Source of the DNA: Chryseobacterium formosense
Lineage (GTDB): Bacteria; Bacteroidota; Bacteroidia; Flavobacteriales; Weeksellaceae
Assembly: GCF_900116415.1 (NCBI RefSeq)
Contig: NZ_FPAP01000001.1
Location: 930,001-994,000, forward strand
Reading direction: 5' to 3'
Length of the DNA stretch: 64,000 nucleotides
The notes under the pieces were generated by a model. It did no database searches. It was not told where the DNA came from and saw only the letters and a program-made list of their open reading frames with translations. The position numbers and the translations under genes were made by a program. This document shows, in pieces, positions 24,432 through 33,045 of this stretch. Numbering within the stretch: position 1 is the stretch's first letter; each line of letters begins with the position of its first letter.

Positions 24432-25033
24432 AAAATTTAAGATTACTTATTCCATTTATTGCGGGAGTTTTGCTGATGCTGATTCTGTTCTTCAGTTTCA
24501 GATCTTGTTTTAAGCCAACCGAAAAAACTGAGAAGTCAGATTATTATATTCTGACCAATCAGATTTCTAAAATGAATAAAATGGTTGTTCTGGAACAGGA
24601 TTTTTCCGCCATGCAGAAAACAAAATTCGGCTATGAATTCTTAGGAAAAGAAATGACAAGCAACAGTATTATTACATATACTAAAACCAATGCTCAGGTT
24701 TCCTATGATTTAAACAAGATGAAAATGGAAGTTGATTCGATCAACAAAAAACTGATTATCAGAGAGCTACCCAATGCAGATATCAGAATTACGCCAAGTG
24801 TGGAAATTCAGTCTGTCGATGATTCTTTCATCAACAGAATTTCTGAGAAGGATATTAAAAATGTTCAGAATAAGGCTAAACAAACAGCCATTAAATCGGT
24901 GGATCAGAATAAGCTGAGAAGTGAAGGCCACCAACAATTGATGGAAAATCTTAACAATATTTTCGTTTTGGCAAAGGCTTTGAATTATAAAATCGAAGAT
25001 CAGACCGGGAAACTCGGCGTTCTTGGACTTTAA
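24428..25033 (+). CDS. DUF4230 membrane-anchored protein with a TTG start
   Basis: This 201-residue protein matches DUF4230. It has one N-terminal membrane anchor (LLIPFIAGVLLMLILFFSF) and an exported domain with the family blocks YYILTNQISKMNKMVVLEQDFSAMQ, KLIIRELPNADIRITPSVEIQSVDDSF and KAKQTAIKSVDQNKLRSEG. The only start giving the complete anchor is TTG at 24428, which overlaps the preceding stop codon (TTGA), so translation is probably coupled. The function is unknown. Confidence 0.82.
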   Translation: MKNLRLLIPFIAGVLLMLILFFSFRSCFKPTEKTEKSDYYILTNQISKMNKMVVLEQDFSAMQKTKFGYEFLGKEMTSNSIITYTKTNAQVSYDLNKMKMEVDSINKKLIIRELPNADIRITPSVEIQSVDDSFINRISEKDIKNVQNKAKQTAIKSVDQNKLRSEGHQQLMENLNNIFVLAKALNYKIEDQTGKLGVLGL

Positions 25034-25045
25034 AAATTCAAAATT

Positions 25046-25228
25046 ATGGATTCAAAAGACGATAACAAAAAGAAAGAATCTGCCAATTCAGCAGAAACAA
25101 AAAAGCAAAATGAAGATTTTCGGGATATTCCGGCGTCTTCAGAAAAACAAAACCCTTCTGATGTAGATAAAGAAGATGTTCAGAAATCTTCGAAAAACAA
25201 ATCAGGAAAAACAGATAATACTAAGTGA
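25046..25228 (+). CDS. Small hydrophilic, charge-rich protein
   Basis: This 60-residue protein consists almost entirely of Lys, Asp, Glu, Ser, Asn and Gln with no hydrophobic core, and is predicted to be disordered. It follows the DUF4230 gene by 12 bases, and its stop codon forms part of the loop of the operon terminator. The reading frame is supported by position and codon use only. I recognise no family. Confidence 0.55.
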   Translation: MDSKDDNKKKESANSAETKKQNEDFRDIPASSEKQNPSDVDKEDVQKSSKNKSGKTDNTK

Positions 25229-25240
25229 GAGCTTAGTATT
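25217..25240 (+). terminator. Terminator overlapping the stop codon of the small protein
   Basis: AATACTAAG (25217-25225) pairs with CTTAGTATT (25232-25240) and is followed by seven T residues. The left arm is coding and the loop starts with the TGA stop. Confidence 0.85.
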
Positions 25241-25277
25241 TTTTTTGCAAAAAAATTGTAAATTTTTTTGCAAAATT

Positions 25278-25299
25278 AATTTTCACGAACGTGAAAATT
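25278..25299. promoter_or_regulatory. Perfect palindrome upstream of thrS
   Basis: The 10-bp arms AATTTTCACG and CGTGAAAATT flank a central AA. The site lies about 65-85 bases upstream of the thrS -7 box. It could bind an activator or form a hairpin. No T-box elements were seen in this spacer. Confidence 0.4.
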
Positions 25300-25362
25300 C
25301 AAAATAAATTGCATTTTTAATGAAATATAACGTCAGTATTTTTTAAAGATGTAAAAAATGCG

Positions 25363-25370
25363 TATTTTTG
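25363..25370 (+). promoter_or_regulatory. -7 box for thrS
   Basis: TATTTTTG matches TAnnTTTG and ends 24 bases before the ATG, giving a leader of about 18 bases, too short for a T-box riboswitch. Confidence 0.62.
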
Positions 25371-25394
25371 CAACTTAAAATTTCTTAGTAAACA

Positions 25395-27332
25395 ATGATA
25401 AAAATTACACTTCCAGACCAGAGCGTCCGAGAATTTGAAGGAGCAGTTACTCCATTAGATGTGGCAAAATCTATTAGTGAGGGATTGGCTAGAAACACCA
25501 TTTCCGCAGTTGTAAACGGTACACAAGTAGAAACGACCACACCTATAACCACAGATTCTACGTTGCAGCTTTTGACCTGGAATGATGATCTTGGAAAGAA
25601 AGCTTTCTGGCATTCTTCTGCCCATCTTTTGGCGCAGGCAATCCTTGAATTTTATCCAAATGCTAAGTTGACCATCGGTCCTGCAATTGAAAAAGGATTT
25701 TATTATGATATAGATTTCGGCGACGAAAGTTTATCTGAAAAAGATTTCGAAAAAATCGAAAAGAAAGTTTTAGAAAACGCTAAAAAAGGTTCTACCTTCT
25801 CATTATATCCGGTTTCAAAAGAAGAAGCTTTAAAAGTTTATGCTGATAATCCTTACAAAGTTGAGTTGATTTCAAATCTTAATGACGGAGAAATCACTTT
25901 TGTAACACACGATAATTTCACAGATCTTTGTCGTGGTGGTCACATTCCGAATACAGGAATTGTGAAGGCAATGAAGATTTTAAATGCTGCAGGAGCTTAC
26001 TGGAGAGGAAATGAGAATAATCCTCAGTTAACAAGAGTTTACGGTATTTCTTTCCCTAAACAGAAAGATTTGACAGAATATCTTGAGCTTTTAGAAGAAG
26101 CTAAAAAGAGAGATCACAGAAAATTAGGTAAAGAATTAGGAATTTTTGCTTTCTCCGAAAAAGTAGGTGCTGGTTTACCACTTTGGTTACCAAAAGGAAC
26201 TGCTTTGAGAAAGAAACTTGAGAATTTCCTTTCTGATGCTCAGAAAAAAGGTGGTTATGAATTTGTAATGTCTCCTCACATCGGAGCAAAACAGTTGTAT
26301 GTAACTTCCGGACATTGGGATAAATACGGGGCAGACAGCTTCCAGCCGATTAAAACTCCAAATGAAGGAGAAGAATTTATGCTGAAGCCGATGAACTGTC
26401 CGCATCACTGTGAGATTTATAAAACTTCACAATGGAGCTATAAAGATTTGCCTAAAAGATATGCAGAATTCGGTACTGTTTACCGATACGAGCAAAGTGG
26501 AGAACTTCACGGCTTGACAAGAGTTCGTGGATTTACTCAGGATGATGCGCATTTATTCTGTACTCCGGATCAGCTGATGGATGAATTTAAGAAAACCATT
26601 GACCTGGTTCTTTATGTTTTCGGTTCATTAGGTTTTGCTGATTTTACGGCTCAGATTTCATTAAGAGATCCTGAGAATAAAGAAAAGTATATCGGTTCAG
26701 ATGAAAACTGGGAAAAAGCAGAAACAGCGATTGTAACTGCGGCTACAGAGAAAGGTCTGAATACAGTAACTGAATATGGTGAAGCTGCATTCTACGGTCC
26801 GAAACTTGATTTCATGGTGAAAGATGCGTTGGGAAGAAAATGGCAGTTGGGAACCATTCAAGTGGATTACAATTTACCGGAAAGATTTGACCTTACTTAC
26901 ATCGGTAACGACAACGAAAAGCACAGACCTGTAATGATTCACAGAGCACCATTTGGTTCTATGGAACGTTTCATTGCAATCTTACTGGAAAATACTGCAG
27001 GAGATTTCCCATTGTGGCTGGCTCCGGATCAGTTTATCATCTTGCCAATCAGTGAAAAATATGTAGATTATTCTAAAAAAGTTTCACAACTTTTAGAAAA
27101 TCACGATATTAGCGGTCTGATTGACGACAGAAATGAAAAAACGGGTAAAAAGATCCGTGATGCCGAATTGAAGAAGATTCCGTTTATGTTGGTGGTAGGT
27201 GAAAATGAGGAGAAAGATGGCACAATTTCTGTAAGAAGACGTGGCGAAGGTGATTTGGGAGTGATGAATCTGGAAGATTTTGTAGCTTATTTTAAAGAAG
27301 CTTCAAAAACCGGATTTGAATATCAGGCTTAA
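25395..27332 (+). CDS. thrS: Threonyl-tRNA synthetase
   Basis: This 645-residue class II synthetase charges tRNA-Thr. The N-terminal TGS domain ([23 protein letters not shown]) is followed by the editing domain, with the [16 protein letters not shown] metal-site block. The catalytic core follows, with zinc ligands in [23 protein letters not shown] and [13 protein letters not shown], and then the anticodon-binding domain ending with [12 protein letters not shown]. Its length is typical. It heads the conserved thrS-infC-rpmI-rplT neighbourhood. Confidence 0.98.
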   Translation: MIKITLPDQSVREFEGAVTPLDVAKSISEGLARNTISAVVNGTQVETTTPITTDSTLQLLTWNDDLGKKAFWHSSAHLLAQAILEFYPNAKLTIGPAIEKGFYYDIDFGDESLSEKDFEKIEKKVLENAKKGSTFSLYPVSKEEALKVYADNPYKVELISNLNDGEITFVTHDNFTDLCRGGHIPNTGIVKAMKILNAAGAYWRGNENNPQLTRVYGISFPKQKDLTEYLELLEEAKKRDHRKLGKELGIFAFSEKVGAGLPLWLPKGTALRKKLENFLSDAQKKGGYEFVMSPHIGAKQLYVTSGHWDKYGADSFQPIKTPNEGEEFMLKPMNCPHHCEIYKTSQWSYKDLPKRYAEFGTVYRYEQSGELHGLTRVRGFTQDDAHLFCTPDQLMDEFKKTIDLVLYVFGSLGFADFTAQISLRDPENKEKYIGSDENWEKAETAIVTAATEKGLNTVTEYGEAAFYGPKLDFMVKDALGRKWQLGTIQVDYNLPERFDLTYIGNDNEKHRPVMIHRAPFGSMERFIAILLENTAGDFPLWLAPDQFIILPISEKYVDYSKKVSQLLENHDISGLIDDRNEKTGKKIRDAELKKIPFMLVVGENEEKDGTISVRRRGEGDLGVMNLEDFVAYFKEASKTGFEYQA

Positions 27333-27414
27333 ATCAAAAAAATATTCTGAGTAGATTAAATTTTGCTCCGAATAATGATAAAAAATAGAAAGTTAACCAA
27401 TAAAATTTAATACA

Positions 27415-27975
27415 ATAGCACAACGATTTAACAACAGAGGCCCACAAAGACGTCCTGTACAAGAGGATGCACACATGATTAACGATAAGATTCGCGTAAG
27501 AGAACTTCGTTTGGTGGGCGATAACGTAGAGCCGGGAATTTTCCCTATCGATAAAGCAAGACAGATTGCTAAAGAACAGGAACTTGACTTGGTGGTCATT
27601 TCAGATAAAGCTGAACCATTTATTGCAAGAATATTAGACTATAAAAAGTTTTTATACGAGCAAAAGAAAAAGCAGAAAGAGCTTAAAGCAAAACAAATCA
27701 AAGTGGTTGTAAAGGAGATCCGTTTCGGACCTCAAACTGACGAGCACGATTATGATTTTAAAAAGAAACATGCTGAAAAGTTTTTGGAAGAAGGTTCTAA
27801 ACTGAAAACATACGTTTTTTTCAAAGGCCGTTCTATTATCTTTAAAGATCAGGGTGAGATTTTACTTTTGAAACTTGCTCAGGAATTGGAGCACGTAGGT
27901 AAAGTAGACCAATTGCCTAAACTTGAAGGTAAGAGAATGATTATGATGATGAGTCCTAAAAAACCGGCTAAATAA
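27415..27975 (+). CDS. infC: Translation initiation factor IF-3, AUA start codon
   Basis: This 186-residue factor prevents premature 50S joining and proofreads start codons. The first ATG in the frame (27475, [15 protein letters not shown]) would delete the conserved N-terminal extension. In-frame codons upstream encode [19 protein letters not shown], the usual flavobacterial IF-3 N-terminus, and they are preceded by ATA at 27415-27417. The start is therefore best read as AUA, a non-canonical codon of the kind (AUU in E. coli) that lets IF-3 repress its own translation. The C-terminal domain block [18 protein letters not shown] is intact. It lies 82 bases after thrS. Confidence 0.92.
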   Translation: MAQRFNNRGPQRRPVQEDAHMINDKIRVRELRLVGDNVEPGIFPIDKARQIAKEQELDLVVISDKAEPFIARILDYKKFLYEQKKKQKELKAKQIKVVVKEIRFGPQTDEHDYDFKKKHAEKFLEEGSKLKTYVFFKGRSIIFKDQGEILLLKLAQELEHVGKVDQLPKLEGKRMIMMMSPKKPAK

Positions 27976-28084
27976 TCTATATTTACAGTCATTGATTCTA
28001 AAGTTCAGGCTTTAATTTCTGATGATTTACGATAAACAAAAAGAGATTTTCTGAGAAAGTCTCTTTTCGTATTATTATTTTTCG

Positions 28085-28092
28085 TAATTTTG
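28085..28092 (+). promoter_or_regulatory. -7 box upstream of rpmI-rplT
   Basis: TAATTTTG matches TAnnTTTG and lies between infC and the repeat-like element. If used, the rpmI transcript would carry a leader of about 205 bases containing the whole element. Confidence 0.45.
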
Positions 28093-28105
28093 CACACCGA
28101 TTATC

Positions 28106-28235
28106 TGCGTGAGGGATAGCAATGAAAAGCCCACAGCAAGCGATGGAAATGTTGCTGAGCGAGGACTTGCAATGAATAGCCCGACCCGAATGAGTGAATG
28201 GAGCGAAGCGGAATGAACGAGTGAGGGACACGCCC
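28106..28235. repeat. Structured repeat-like element in the infC-rpmI spacer
   Basis: This element of about 130 bases is richer in GC than its surroundings. It begins TGCGTGAGGGATAGC and ends GTGAGGGACACGCCC, so GCGTG and CACGC can close it while TGAGGGA is repeated directly at both ends. It contains internal self-complementary parts around TGGAGCGAAGCGGAATG. Elements with a GAGGGATAGC start and GGGACACGCCC end recur in flavobacterial genomes, from memory. It does not code for protein in any convincing frame. The spacer 27976-28305 otherwise holds only AT-rich DNA and a short AAAAGCT/AGCTTTT inverted repeat (28238-28260). Confidence 0.6.
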
Positions 28236-28305
28236 AAAAAGCTAATAGCCATAAGCTTTTAGCAAATAGCCAAGTATTGATAACAAAAACATAAAAAAGC
28301 AAACA

Positions 28306-28503
28306 ATGCCAAAATTAAAAACGAAATCAGGTGCTAAGAAACGTTTTGCTCTTACCGGAACTGGTAAAATCAAAAGAAAAAACGCTTACAAAAGCCACAT
28401 CTTAACTAAAAAAGAAACGAAGCAGAAGAGAAATCTTACTACTACTTCTTATGTAGCTAAAGTGGATGAGAAAAGCGTTCAACGTCAATTAGCAATTAAG
28501 TAG
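28306..28503 (+). CDS. rpmI: Ribosomal protein bL35
   Basis: This 65-residue basic protein of the large subunit starts with the typical [20 protein letters not shown] and continues [16 protein letters not shown]. Its length is normal. It lies between infC and rplT as in most bacteria, but with an unusually long 330-base spacer upstream. Confidence 0.97.
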   Translation: MPKLKTKSGAKKRFALTGTGKIKRKNAYKSHILTKKETKQKRNLTTTSYVAKVDEKSVQRQLAIK

Positions 28504-28619
28504 TTTTTATAAATCCTTTATTCGGTTTATAAGAATAACAATTCAAAATTTTAACCCTGAAACGGTGCACCAAAGAGCAACAAATTTTGCCGCCCTTTTC
28601 AAAAAAAACAATTTAAATT

Positions 28620-28964
28620 ATGCCAAGATCAGTAAATGCCGTAGCTTCTAGAGCTCGCAGAAAAAAAATCATGAAACAAGCTAAAGGTTTTTTCGGTAGA
28701 AGAAAGAACGTTTGGACTGTTGCTAAAAACGCGGTACAAAAAGCAATGCAATATGCTTACCGTGGTAGAAAAGAGAAAAAGAGAAACTTCAGATCACTTT
28801 GGATCATGCGTATCAACGCTGGTGCAAGAGAGCACGGAATGTCTTACTCTCAGTTTATGGGGGCTCTTAAAAAGAACAACATTGAGCTTAACAGAAAAGT
28901 TTTAGCTGATTTAGCAATGAATCACCCTGAAGCTTTCAAAGCAGTTGTAGATCAAGTAAAATAA
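28620..28964 (+). CDS. rplT: Ribosomal protein bL20
   Basis: This 114-residue large-subunit protein is needed early in 50S assembly. The sequence has the family start [30 protein letters not shown] and the C-terminal globular part [20 protein letters not shown]. It follows rpmI after a 116-base spacer that contains a GGTGCACC palindrome. L20 often autoregulates through leader RNA, but no known leader motif is recognisable here. Confidence 0.97.
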   Translation: MPRSVNAVASRARRKKIMKQAKGFFGRRKNVWTVAKNAVQKAMQYAYRGRKEKKRNFRSLWIMRINAGAREHGMSYSQFMGALKKNNIELNRKVLADLAMNHPEAFKAVVDQVK

Positions 28965-28989
28965 TGTAAAATATTTTGTTATCAATATA

Positions 28990-29014
28990 AATCCTGAGTT
29001 TTTTGCTCGGGATT
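28990..29014 (+). terminator. Terminator after rplT
   Basis: AATCCTGAG pairs with CTCGGGATT through one U-G wobble and is followed by T residues. It ends the translation cluster. Confidence 0.85.
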
Positions 29015-29059
29015 TTTTTATTATCTACATTTGCTTAATATTAAAGTATCTTATTTAAA

Positions 29060-30235
29060 GTGAAAAAATTAAAAGGTCTTCTGCTCCTATCCTTAGCATC
29101 ATACAGTTTACAGGCACAAAGTTTTATTCCGGCTTATCAGACGAGAGCCAATCAGGTTACCCAAACCAATATTACCAACCTTTTGCAGGATTTTGCGAAT
29201 CTCGGTGTAAAAACGACAGGCTCAACAGCAAATACCAACACACTGAATTGGCTTAAAGCTAAATATCAGACTTTCGGTTATGATGCAAGCCAGATTTCAG
29301 AGGATATTTTCACTTACGGAAGTACGACTTCAAAAAATTTAGTGATTACTAAAACAGGAACTGTTTATCCTAATATTTATGTTATTATCTGTGGACATTA
29401 TGATACGATTACAGGTCCCGGAGTAAGTGATAACGGAAGCGGAACCTCTATACTTCTGGAAGCCGCAAGAATTTTAAAAGATGTTCCGACTGAATACTCT
29501 GTGAAATTTATTCATTTTTCAGGTGAAGAGCAAGGCTTGGTGGGAAGCACACATTATGTAAACAATGTTGTTTTTTCTAATAATGTTCGTCAACTCAATT
29601 TAAAGGTTGTCTTCAATATCGACCAGGTTGGTGGAAAAATTACAAATCCGAGCAATACGATTGTTTGTGAAAGCGATCAAAGTTCAGCGGGAGGAACGGC
29701 GAATAATGCGCCATCGTTAGCAATGACTCAGCAATTAGCAAATTGCACGACTCTCTACTCTCCTCTTCAGACTACAATGTCAAATGCTTATGCATCAGAT
29801 TATGTACCTTTTGAAGCGAAAGGAGATATTATTACAGGATTTTACGAAACTCCCGTTAGTGGAAACCAACATACAGCAAATGATACTTTTGCCAATATTG
29901 ATCCAACCTATGTTTTCAATGTCGGAAAAGCCGCAGTTGGAGCTTTGCAGCATTTTGCGGTGGCAAGCTCTGTTTTAGGAACGAAAGAAAGTGATTCAAA
30001 TAAGTTAGAATCAATAAAAATCTATCCTAATCCAGCCAAAGATGTTCTGAATGTTGAGATTCCTTCTAATATCAGAAATTTCAGTGTAGAGATTAATGAT
30101 ATGAGTGGAAAATTAATTTCAGCATTTGAAAATGAAAGAAAAATTAATGTTTCTAAGTTGTCAAAGGGAGTTTATATGTGTACTGTAAAATCTGATGGAG
30201 AAGCGATTACGAAGAAAGTAATTATCGATAAATAA
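29060..30235 (+). CDS. Secreted M28-family aminopeptidase with T9SS sorting domain, GTG start
   Basis: This 391-residue exported peptidase has a signal peptide (1-20, ending LQAQ). The M28 catalytic domain has zinc and catalytic residues His113 and Asp115 (CGHYDTI), Asp124 (GVSDNGSGTS) and Glu156-Glu157 (FSGEEQGLVGS). A later Asp (NIDQVGG) and His (SGNQHTANDTF) complete the site. A T9SS type A sorting domain begins at IYPNPAKDVLNVEI and ends ITKKVIIDK. The start is GTG; no ATG gives the full signal peptide. It probably releases amino acids from peptides outside the cell, complementing the reprolysin-like protease. Confidence 0.92.
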   Translation: MKKLKGLLLLSLASYSLQAQSFIPAYQTRANQVTQTNITNLLQDFANLGVKTTGSTANTNTLNWLKAKYQTFGYDASQISEDIFTYGSTTSKNLVITKTGTVYPNIYVIICGHYDTITGPGVSDNGSGTSILLEAARILKDVPTEYSVKFIHFSGEEQGLVGSTHYVNNVVFSNNVRQLNLKVVFNIDQVGGKITNPSNTIVCESDQSSAGGTANNAPSLAMTQQLANCTTLYSPLQTTMSNAYASDYVPFEAKGDIITGFYETPVSGNQHTANDTFANIDPTYVFNVGKAAVGALQHFAVASSVLGTKESDSNKLESIKIYPNPAKDVLNVEIPSNIRNFSVEINDMSGKLISAFENERKINVSKLSKGVYMCTVKSDGEAITKKVIIDK

Positions 30236-30237
30236 CA

Positions 30238-30257
30238 AAACCTGCGAAAGCAGGTTT
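30238..30257. terminator. Bidirectional terminator between the M28 peptidase gene and hisIE
   Basis: AAACCTGC and GCAGGTTT form a perfect 8-bp stem with a GAAA tetraloop between converging genes. The right end touches the hisIE stop codon. Confidence 0.8.
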
Positions 30258-30846
30258 ATTTGTTTCTTTCCAAAAGGATTTTTTCAATATCTTCCAATGA
30301 AAAATTCTTAACTTTTAGTAAAATTAAATAATGATAAAGCAGATCTGCAGCTTCGTTTTTGAACAGGGTGTCGTTATGATCTTTAGCTTCAATTACCAAT
30401 TCTACAGCCTCTTCTCCTACTTTTTGAGCTACTTTATTGATCCCTTTTTGAAATAAAGAATAGGTATAAGAGTCTTCAATTTTTTCATCAATTCTCTGGC
30501 TGATCTTCGCTTCCAATTCATAAAGAAAACCTTTAGAATTTTTGTTTCCGAAGCAGCTGAAACTTCCGGTGTGACAAACTACATTTTCAGGAATGGCTTT
30601 GATTAAAATGGTATCCTGGTCACAATCTATATCAATGCTTTTTACCATTAAAAAGTTTCCTGATTCTTCTCCTTTTGTCCAAAGTCTGTTCTTTGAACGA
30701 CTGAAAAAGGTGACAATTCCTTCATTTTTTGTTTTTTCAAAGGCTTCCTCATTCATATACCCCAACATAAGAACTTGCAACGTTCTGTTATCTTGAATAA
30801 TTACAGGAACTAAACCGTCATTATTTTTATTAAAATTAATTTTCAT
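30256..30846 (-). CDS. hisIE: Bifunctional phosphoribosyl-AMP cyclohydrolase / phosphoribosyl-ATP pyrophosphatase
   Basis: This 196-residue fusion catalyses the second and third steps of histidine synthesis. The HisI half (1-105) has [16 protein letters not shown], the metal site DIDCDQD and the [10 protein letters not shown] block. The HisE half has the helical [34 protein letters not shown]. It is the last gene of the leftward his operon, and its start codon overlaps the hisF stop by 4 bases. Confidence 0.97.
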   Translation of the reverse strand: MKINFNKNNDGLVPVIIQDNRTLQVLMLGYMNEEAFEKTKNEGIVTFFSRSKNRLWTKGEESGNFLMVKSIDIDCDQDTILIKAIPENVVCHTGSFSCFGNKNSKGFLYELEAKISQRIDEKIEDSYTYSLFQKGINKVAQKVGEEAVELVIEAKDHNDTLFKNEAADLLYHYLILLKVKNFSLEDIEKILLERNK

Positions 30847-31595
30847 CGTATGACTATTTTTTTAGATTTTAATTCATTTTTTAAATCATGAATTTTAACT
30901 TCTTGAAAATGAAAAACACTTGCTGCTAAAGCTCCTGTTGCTTTTGTCTGATTAAAAACTTCTTCAAAATCTTCAATATTTCCGGCTCCACCAGAAGCAA
31001 TTACAGGAATATTTATGTTTTCAGAAATTAATTTGGTTATTCTCAGATCAAAACCATTTTTTGTTCCGTCTCCGTCCATTGAAGTCAGGAGAATTTCTCC
31101 GGCTCCCAATTCTTCTGCTTTTTTTGCCCAATCTAAAGTTTTTAAGTGGGTAATTTCTCTTCCTCCTTTTATATGAACCCAATCAGATTCATTTACAAAT
31201 CTTGTATCAATGGCAACAACAATACATTGGCTTCCAAATTCTTTAGCTAAATCAGAAATCAACTGAGGATTTTTAACCGCAGACGAATTAATACTGATTT
31301 TATCCGCTCCGGCTTCCAACAATTTTCTCACATCTTCAATCGTTGAAATTCCGCCACCTACAGTGAAAGGAATGCTGATTTCATTTGCAATTTCTTTCAC
31401 TAATTCAACAAATGTTTTTCGTTCTTCAATCGTGGCGGTAATGTCAAGAAAAACCAATTCATCAGCACCTTCTTCTTCATATCTTTTTGCCAGTTCTATT
31501 GGATTGCCTGCATTTCGAAGCCCTTCAAAATTGATTCCTTTTACTGTTGTTCCATTTTTTATATCCAGACAAGGGATGATTCTTTTTTTTAACAT
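30843..31595 (-). CDS. hisF: Imidazole glycerol phosphate synthase, cyclase subunit
   Basis: This (beta/alpha)8 barrel of about 250 residues closes the imidazole ring with ammonia supplied by His[24 protein letters not shown] is the family start, with the catalytic Asp in [13 protein letters not shown] carries the second catalytic Asp, and [28 protein letters not shown] and VIASGGAGN form the phosphate sites. A start two codons upstream (31601) is equally possible. A structured 148-base spacer separates it from hisA upstream. Confidence 0.96.
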   Translation of the reverse strand: MLKKRIIPCLDIKNGTTVKGINFEGLRNAGNPIELAKRYEEEGADELVFLDITATIEERKTFVELVKEIANEISIPFTVGGGISTIEDVRKLLEAGADKISINSSAVKNPQLISDLAKEFGSQCIVVAIDTRFVNESDWVHIKGGREITHLKTLDWAKKAEELGAGEILLTSMDGDGTKNGFDLRITKLISENINIPVIASGGAGNIEDFEEVFNQTKATGALAASVFHFQEVKIHDLKNELKSKKIVIR

Positions 31596-31601
31596 GCTCA
31601 T

Positions 31602-31749
31602 TAAATTTTTTGATAGGATTTTATCCTATCCTTTAGAAAATCGTCCCTTCGGGACTCACAGAAAATTTTTGATTTTCTAAACTTATGTGCTCTTTTATAA
31701 AGAGAATTATTAAAACTCTTCTGTGACTTATGTGTTAAAACTTTTGTGG
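31602..31749. other. Hairpin-rich spacer between hisA and hisF
   Basis: The spacer interrupts an otherwise tightly packed operon. It contains GATAGGAT-TTT-ATCCTATC and a GTCCC-TTCG-GGAC hairpin with a UUCG-type loop. AGAAAATC and GATTTTCT also appear as complementary segments. It may be a processing site or an inserted repeat. Confidence 0.5.
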
Positions 31750-32463
31750 TTAAACAAAATTCCGTAATTCTTTCAATTCAATTTTCCCCTCATAGATAGC
31801 TTTTCCGATAATCGTTCCCGAGCAACCAATCTCTTTCATCTTGCATATATCTTCCATGCATGAAATTCCGCCACTTGCAACGAGTTGAATGGAGGTTTGG
31901 CTTAAGATATCTTTATATAAATCGGTTGAAGGTCCTTCCAGCATTCCGTCTTTTGAAATATCGGTGCAGATTACATTTTTAATTCCTTTTTCCTGATATT
32001 GAATAATAAAATCAATGACATCCTGATTACTTTCTTCCAACCAACCTGAAGTTTTTATTTTTCTATTATCACAGTCAGCTCCTAGAATAATTTTTTCTGA
32101 GCCATATTTTTCAATGAGATCAAAACAAAACTCAGGATTTTGAACAGCAATACTTCCAATTGTAATTTGTTTCGCTCCGGAATTAAAAGCAATTTCAATA
32201 TCCTGTAATGTTTTTAATCCGCCTCCGAAATCAATTTGTAAAGAGGTTTCTTTTGCAATATTTTCCAACACTTTTTGATTGACAATATGCTTGGATTTCG
32301 CACCATCTAAATCAACTAAATGCAGAAATCGGATTCCAAAACTCTCAAACTCTTTGGCAACTTCAACAGGATTTTCGTTGTAAATTTTCTTCGTTCCATA
32401 ATCACCTTTAGACAGACGAACACATTTTCCATCAATAATATCAATCGCAGGGATAATTTTCAT
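31750..32463 (-). CDS. hisA: ProFAR isomerase
   Basis: This 237-residue (beta/alpha)8 barrel isomerises ProFAR to PRFAR in histidine synthesis. It begins [22 protein letters not shown], with catalytic Asp8, and has [32 protein letters not shown] and the second catalytic Asp in [16 protein letters not shown]. The phosphate-binding [13 protein letters not shown] follows. It starts 2 bases after the hisH stop codon. Confidence 0.97.
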   Translation of the reverse strand: MKIIPAIDIIDGKCVRLSKGDYGTKKIYNENPVEVAKEFESFGIRFLHLVDLDGAKSKHIVNQKVLENIAKETSLQIDFGGGLKTLQDIEIAFNSGAKQITIGSIAVQNPEFCFDLIEKYGSEKIILGADCDNRKIKTSGWLEESNQDVIDFIIQYQEKGIKNVICTDISKDGMLEGPSTDLYKDILSQTSIQLVASGGISCMEDICKMKEIGCSGTIIGKAIYEGKIELKELRNFV

Positions 32464-32465
32464 GC

Positions 32466-33044
32466 TTACAATTTTAAAAAGTTATTTAATAATTGACTTC
32501 CGATTTTTCCTGATTTTTCTGGGTGAAACTGCATCGCATAAAAATTGTCTTTTTTCAAGGATGCACTGAAAGGTAAAATATAATCACAAACAGAAGTTGT
32601 ACTCTCGGATAATTCGCAATAATAGCTATGAACAAAGTATAGGTCGCTCTCTTCTTCAATTTCTGAAAACAGATAAGATTTAAAATCTGAAATCGTATTC
32701 CAACCCATATGCGGAACAATATCTTTTGCTGGAAATCTCTTGACATTAATATCGAAAATTCCCATTCCGACTGTATTTCCTTCTTCGTTGTTTTTACACA
32801 TCAATTGCATTCCCAGACAAATTCCCAAAACAGGCTGTTTTAAAGTTGGAATTAATCGATCCAAGCCTTTTTCTTTTAAGTTTTTCATGGTAGAAGACGC
32901 TTCTCCAACTCCCGGAAAAATAACTTTATCTGCCTTTTGAATGATTTCAAAATCATCAGTAATTATTGAGTTTACATTCAATCTCTTCAATGCATTTTGG
33001 ACGGAATTGACGTTTCCCCCGTTGTATTTTATAATGGCAATCAT
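32466..33044 (-). CDS. hisH: Imidazole glycerol phosphate synthase, glutaminase subunit
   Basis: This 192-residue class I glutamine amidotransferase supplies ammonia to HisF. The catalytic triad is visible: the Cys in [11 protein letters not shown], and His and Glu in [12 protein letters not shown]. The oxyanion-strand sequence FPGVGEAS is present near residue 45. It lies 1 base from hisB and 2 bases from hisA. Confidence 0.97.
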   Translation of the reverse strand: MIAIIKYNGGNVNSVQNALKRLNVNSIITDDFEIIQKADKVIFPGVGEASSTMKNLKEKGLDRLIPTLKQPVLGICLGMQLMCKNNEEGNTVGMGIFDINVKRFPAKDIVPHMGWNTISDFKSYLFSEIEEESDLYFVHSYYCELSESTTSVCDYILPFSASLKKDNFYAMQFHPEKSGKIGSQLLNNFLKL

Positions 33045-33045
33045 T

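Noticed and set aside
25241-25394. T-box riboswitch for thrS
   Set aside because: The spacer is short and lacks the T-box sequence and specifier stem; a TAnnTTTG box lies only 24 bases before the ATG.
27998-28302. Two overlapping minus-strand frames in the infC-rpmI spacer
   Set aside because: They run through the repeat-like element, have no family similarity and no plausible promoter, and overlap each other.
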